Shown: one piece after another, positions 4,848 through 5,132 of the stretch
Position numbering within the stretch: the first letter of the stretch is position 1
Layout: each line of letters begins with the position of its first letter
Assembly (NCBI GenBank): GCA_946479255.1
Contig: CAMLFK010000319.1
Span: 1-5,132, forward strand
Source: an uncultured Oxalobacteraceae bacterium
GTDB lineage: Bacteria > Pseudomonadota > Gammaproteobacteria > Burkholderiales > Burkholderiaceae
Direction of reading: 5' to 3'
DNA length: 5,132 nt
Position numbers and translations under genes: made by a program
Notes under the pieces: generated by a model
Told to the model about the DNA's origin: nothing
The model's input: only the letters and a program-made list of their open reading frames with translations
Database searches by the model: none

Positions 4848-5132
4848 ATCAAGCTCGCCACCTTCAACATCAACGGCATCCGCTCGCGCCTGCCCGCGCT
4901 GCTGGCATGGCTGCAGCGAGAACAGCCGGACGTCGCCTGCCTGCAGGAGCTGAAGGCGCCGGATGCGGCGTTCCCGCTGGCGGAAATCGAGCGGGCCGGC
5001 TACGGCGCGATCTGGCATGGGCAGACGTCATGGAACGGGGTTGCGATCCTCGCCCGCGGCGCCGACCCCAGCGAGAGCAGCCGCGGACTGCCCGGTGATC
5101 CGGCCGAGCTCCACAGACGCTACTGCGAGGCG
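4848..5132 (+). CDS. xth: Exodeoxyribonuclease III (partial, C-terminus beyond right edge; apparent ATC start)
   Basis: DNA repair enzyme with AP-endonuclease and 3'-5' exonuclease activity, of the EEP (endonuclease/exonuclease/phosphatase) superfamily, acting in base excision repair in the cytoplasm. The 95 residues present (family about 260) show IKLATFNINGIRSRLP at the start, CLQELKAP at 31-38, GAIWHGQTSWNGVAILAR at about 56-73 and RGLPGDP at about 80-86. With the ATC at 4848 as residue 1, the catalytic Asn falls at 7 and Glu at 34, the same numbers as in E. coli exonuclease III. That and the GGAG seven bases upstream support ATC as the real start, where relatives have ATG. The nearest standard in-frame start, ATG at 4734, would add 38 residues of unconvincing sequence and overlap the start of the divergent acetyltransferase gene. 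Identity is firm, the start less so. Confidence 0.9.
   Translation, partial: MKLATFNINGIRSRLPALLAWLQREQPDVACLQELKAPDAAFPLAEIERAGYGAIWHGQTSWNGVAILARGADPSESSRGLPGDPAELHRRYCEA

Noticed and set aside
4220..5098. Open frame of 292 codons on the plus strand
   Set aside because: It runs antisense to the acetyltransferase and then out of frame through exonuclease III; both real genes are clear from motifs.

Overview
The window is GC-rich, densely coded, and reads like the chromosome of a gammaproteobacterium of the Xanthomonadales (Xanthomonas/Stenotrophomonas/Lysobacter relatives). The grounds are the codon bias, a TPR-plus-GGDEF signalling protein typical of that order, an exonuclease III of the MKLATFNING type, and GTAG-type REP-like hairpins. 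The genus cannot be fixed from sequence alone.

All genes but one lie on the minus strand, so the order of transcription is from right to left. At the far right, on the plus strand, is the start of an exonuclease III gene (4848 to the edge). It appears to begin at a non-standard ATC codon. Divergent from it is a GNAT acetyltransferase (4750-4193). Then come a SAM-dependent methyltransferase of the tetrapyrrole-methylase fold (4161-3349), three tandem paralogous small proteins of 75, 71 and 89 residues (3306-3079, 3006-2791, 2738-2469), a periplasmic-TPR/GGDEF diguanylate cyclase (2442-604), an intergenic stretch with two REP-like elements (453-603), and the N-terminal part of an MFS metabolite/proton symporter (452 to the left edge).

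The centre of interest is 2469-4161. The methyltransferase closely resembles, from memory, the split-borosin enzyme SonM of Shewanella, which alpha-N-methylates the peptide backbone of a separate small substrate, SonA. The three small proteins look like SonA-type substrates: an ungapped, well-conserved 53-residue N-terminal domain ending in LLGGR, then a divergent tail with a short hydrophobic patch followed by acidic residues. I therefore read this as a split borosin RiPP cluster with one methyltransferase and three precursors. A strong hairpin right after the first precursor gene could set the precursor ratios. The upstream acetyltransferase and the downstream cyclase are on the same strand at short distances (31 and 26 bases) and may be a tailoring enzyme and a signalling link, but that is inference. 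No protease or peptide exporter is visible in the window.

No gene-free stretch exceeds 300 bases. No tRNA, rRNA, CRISPR array or insertion sequence was recognised.
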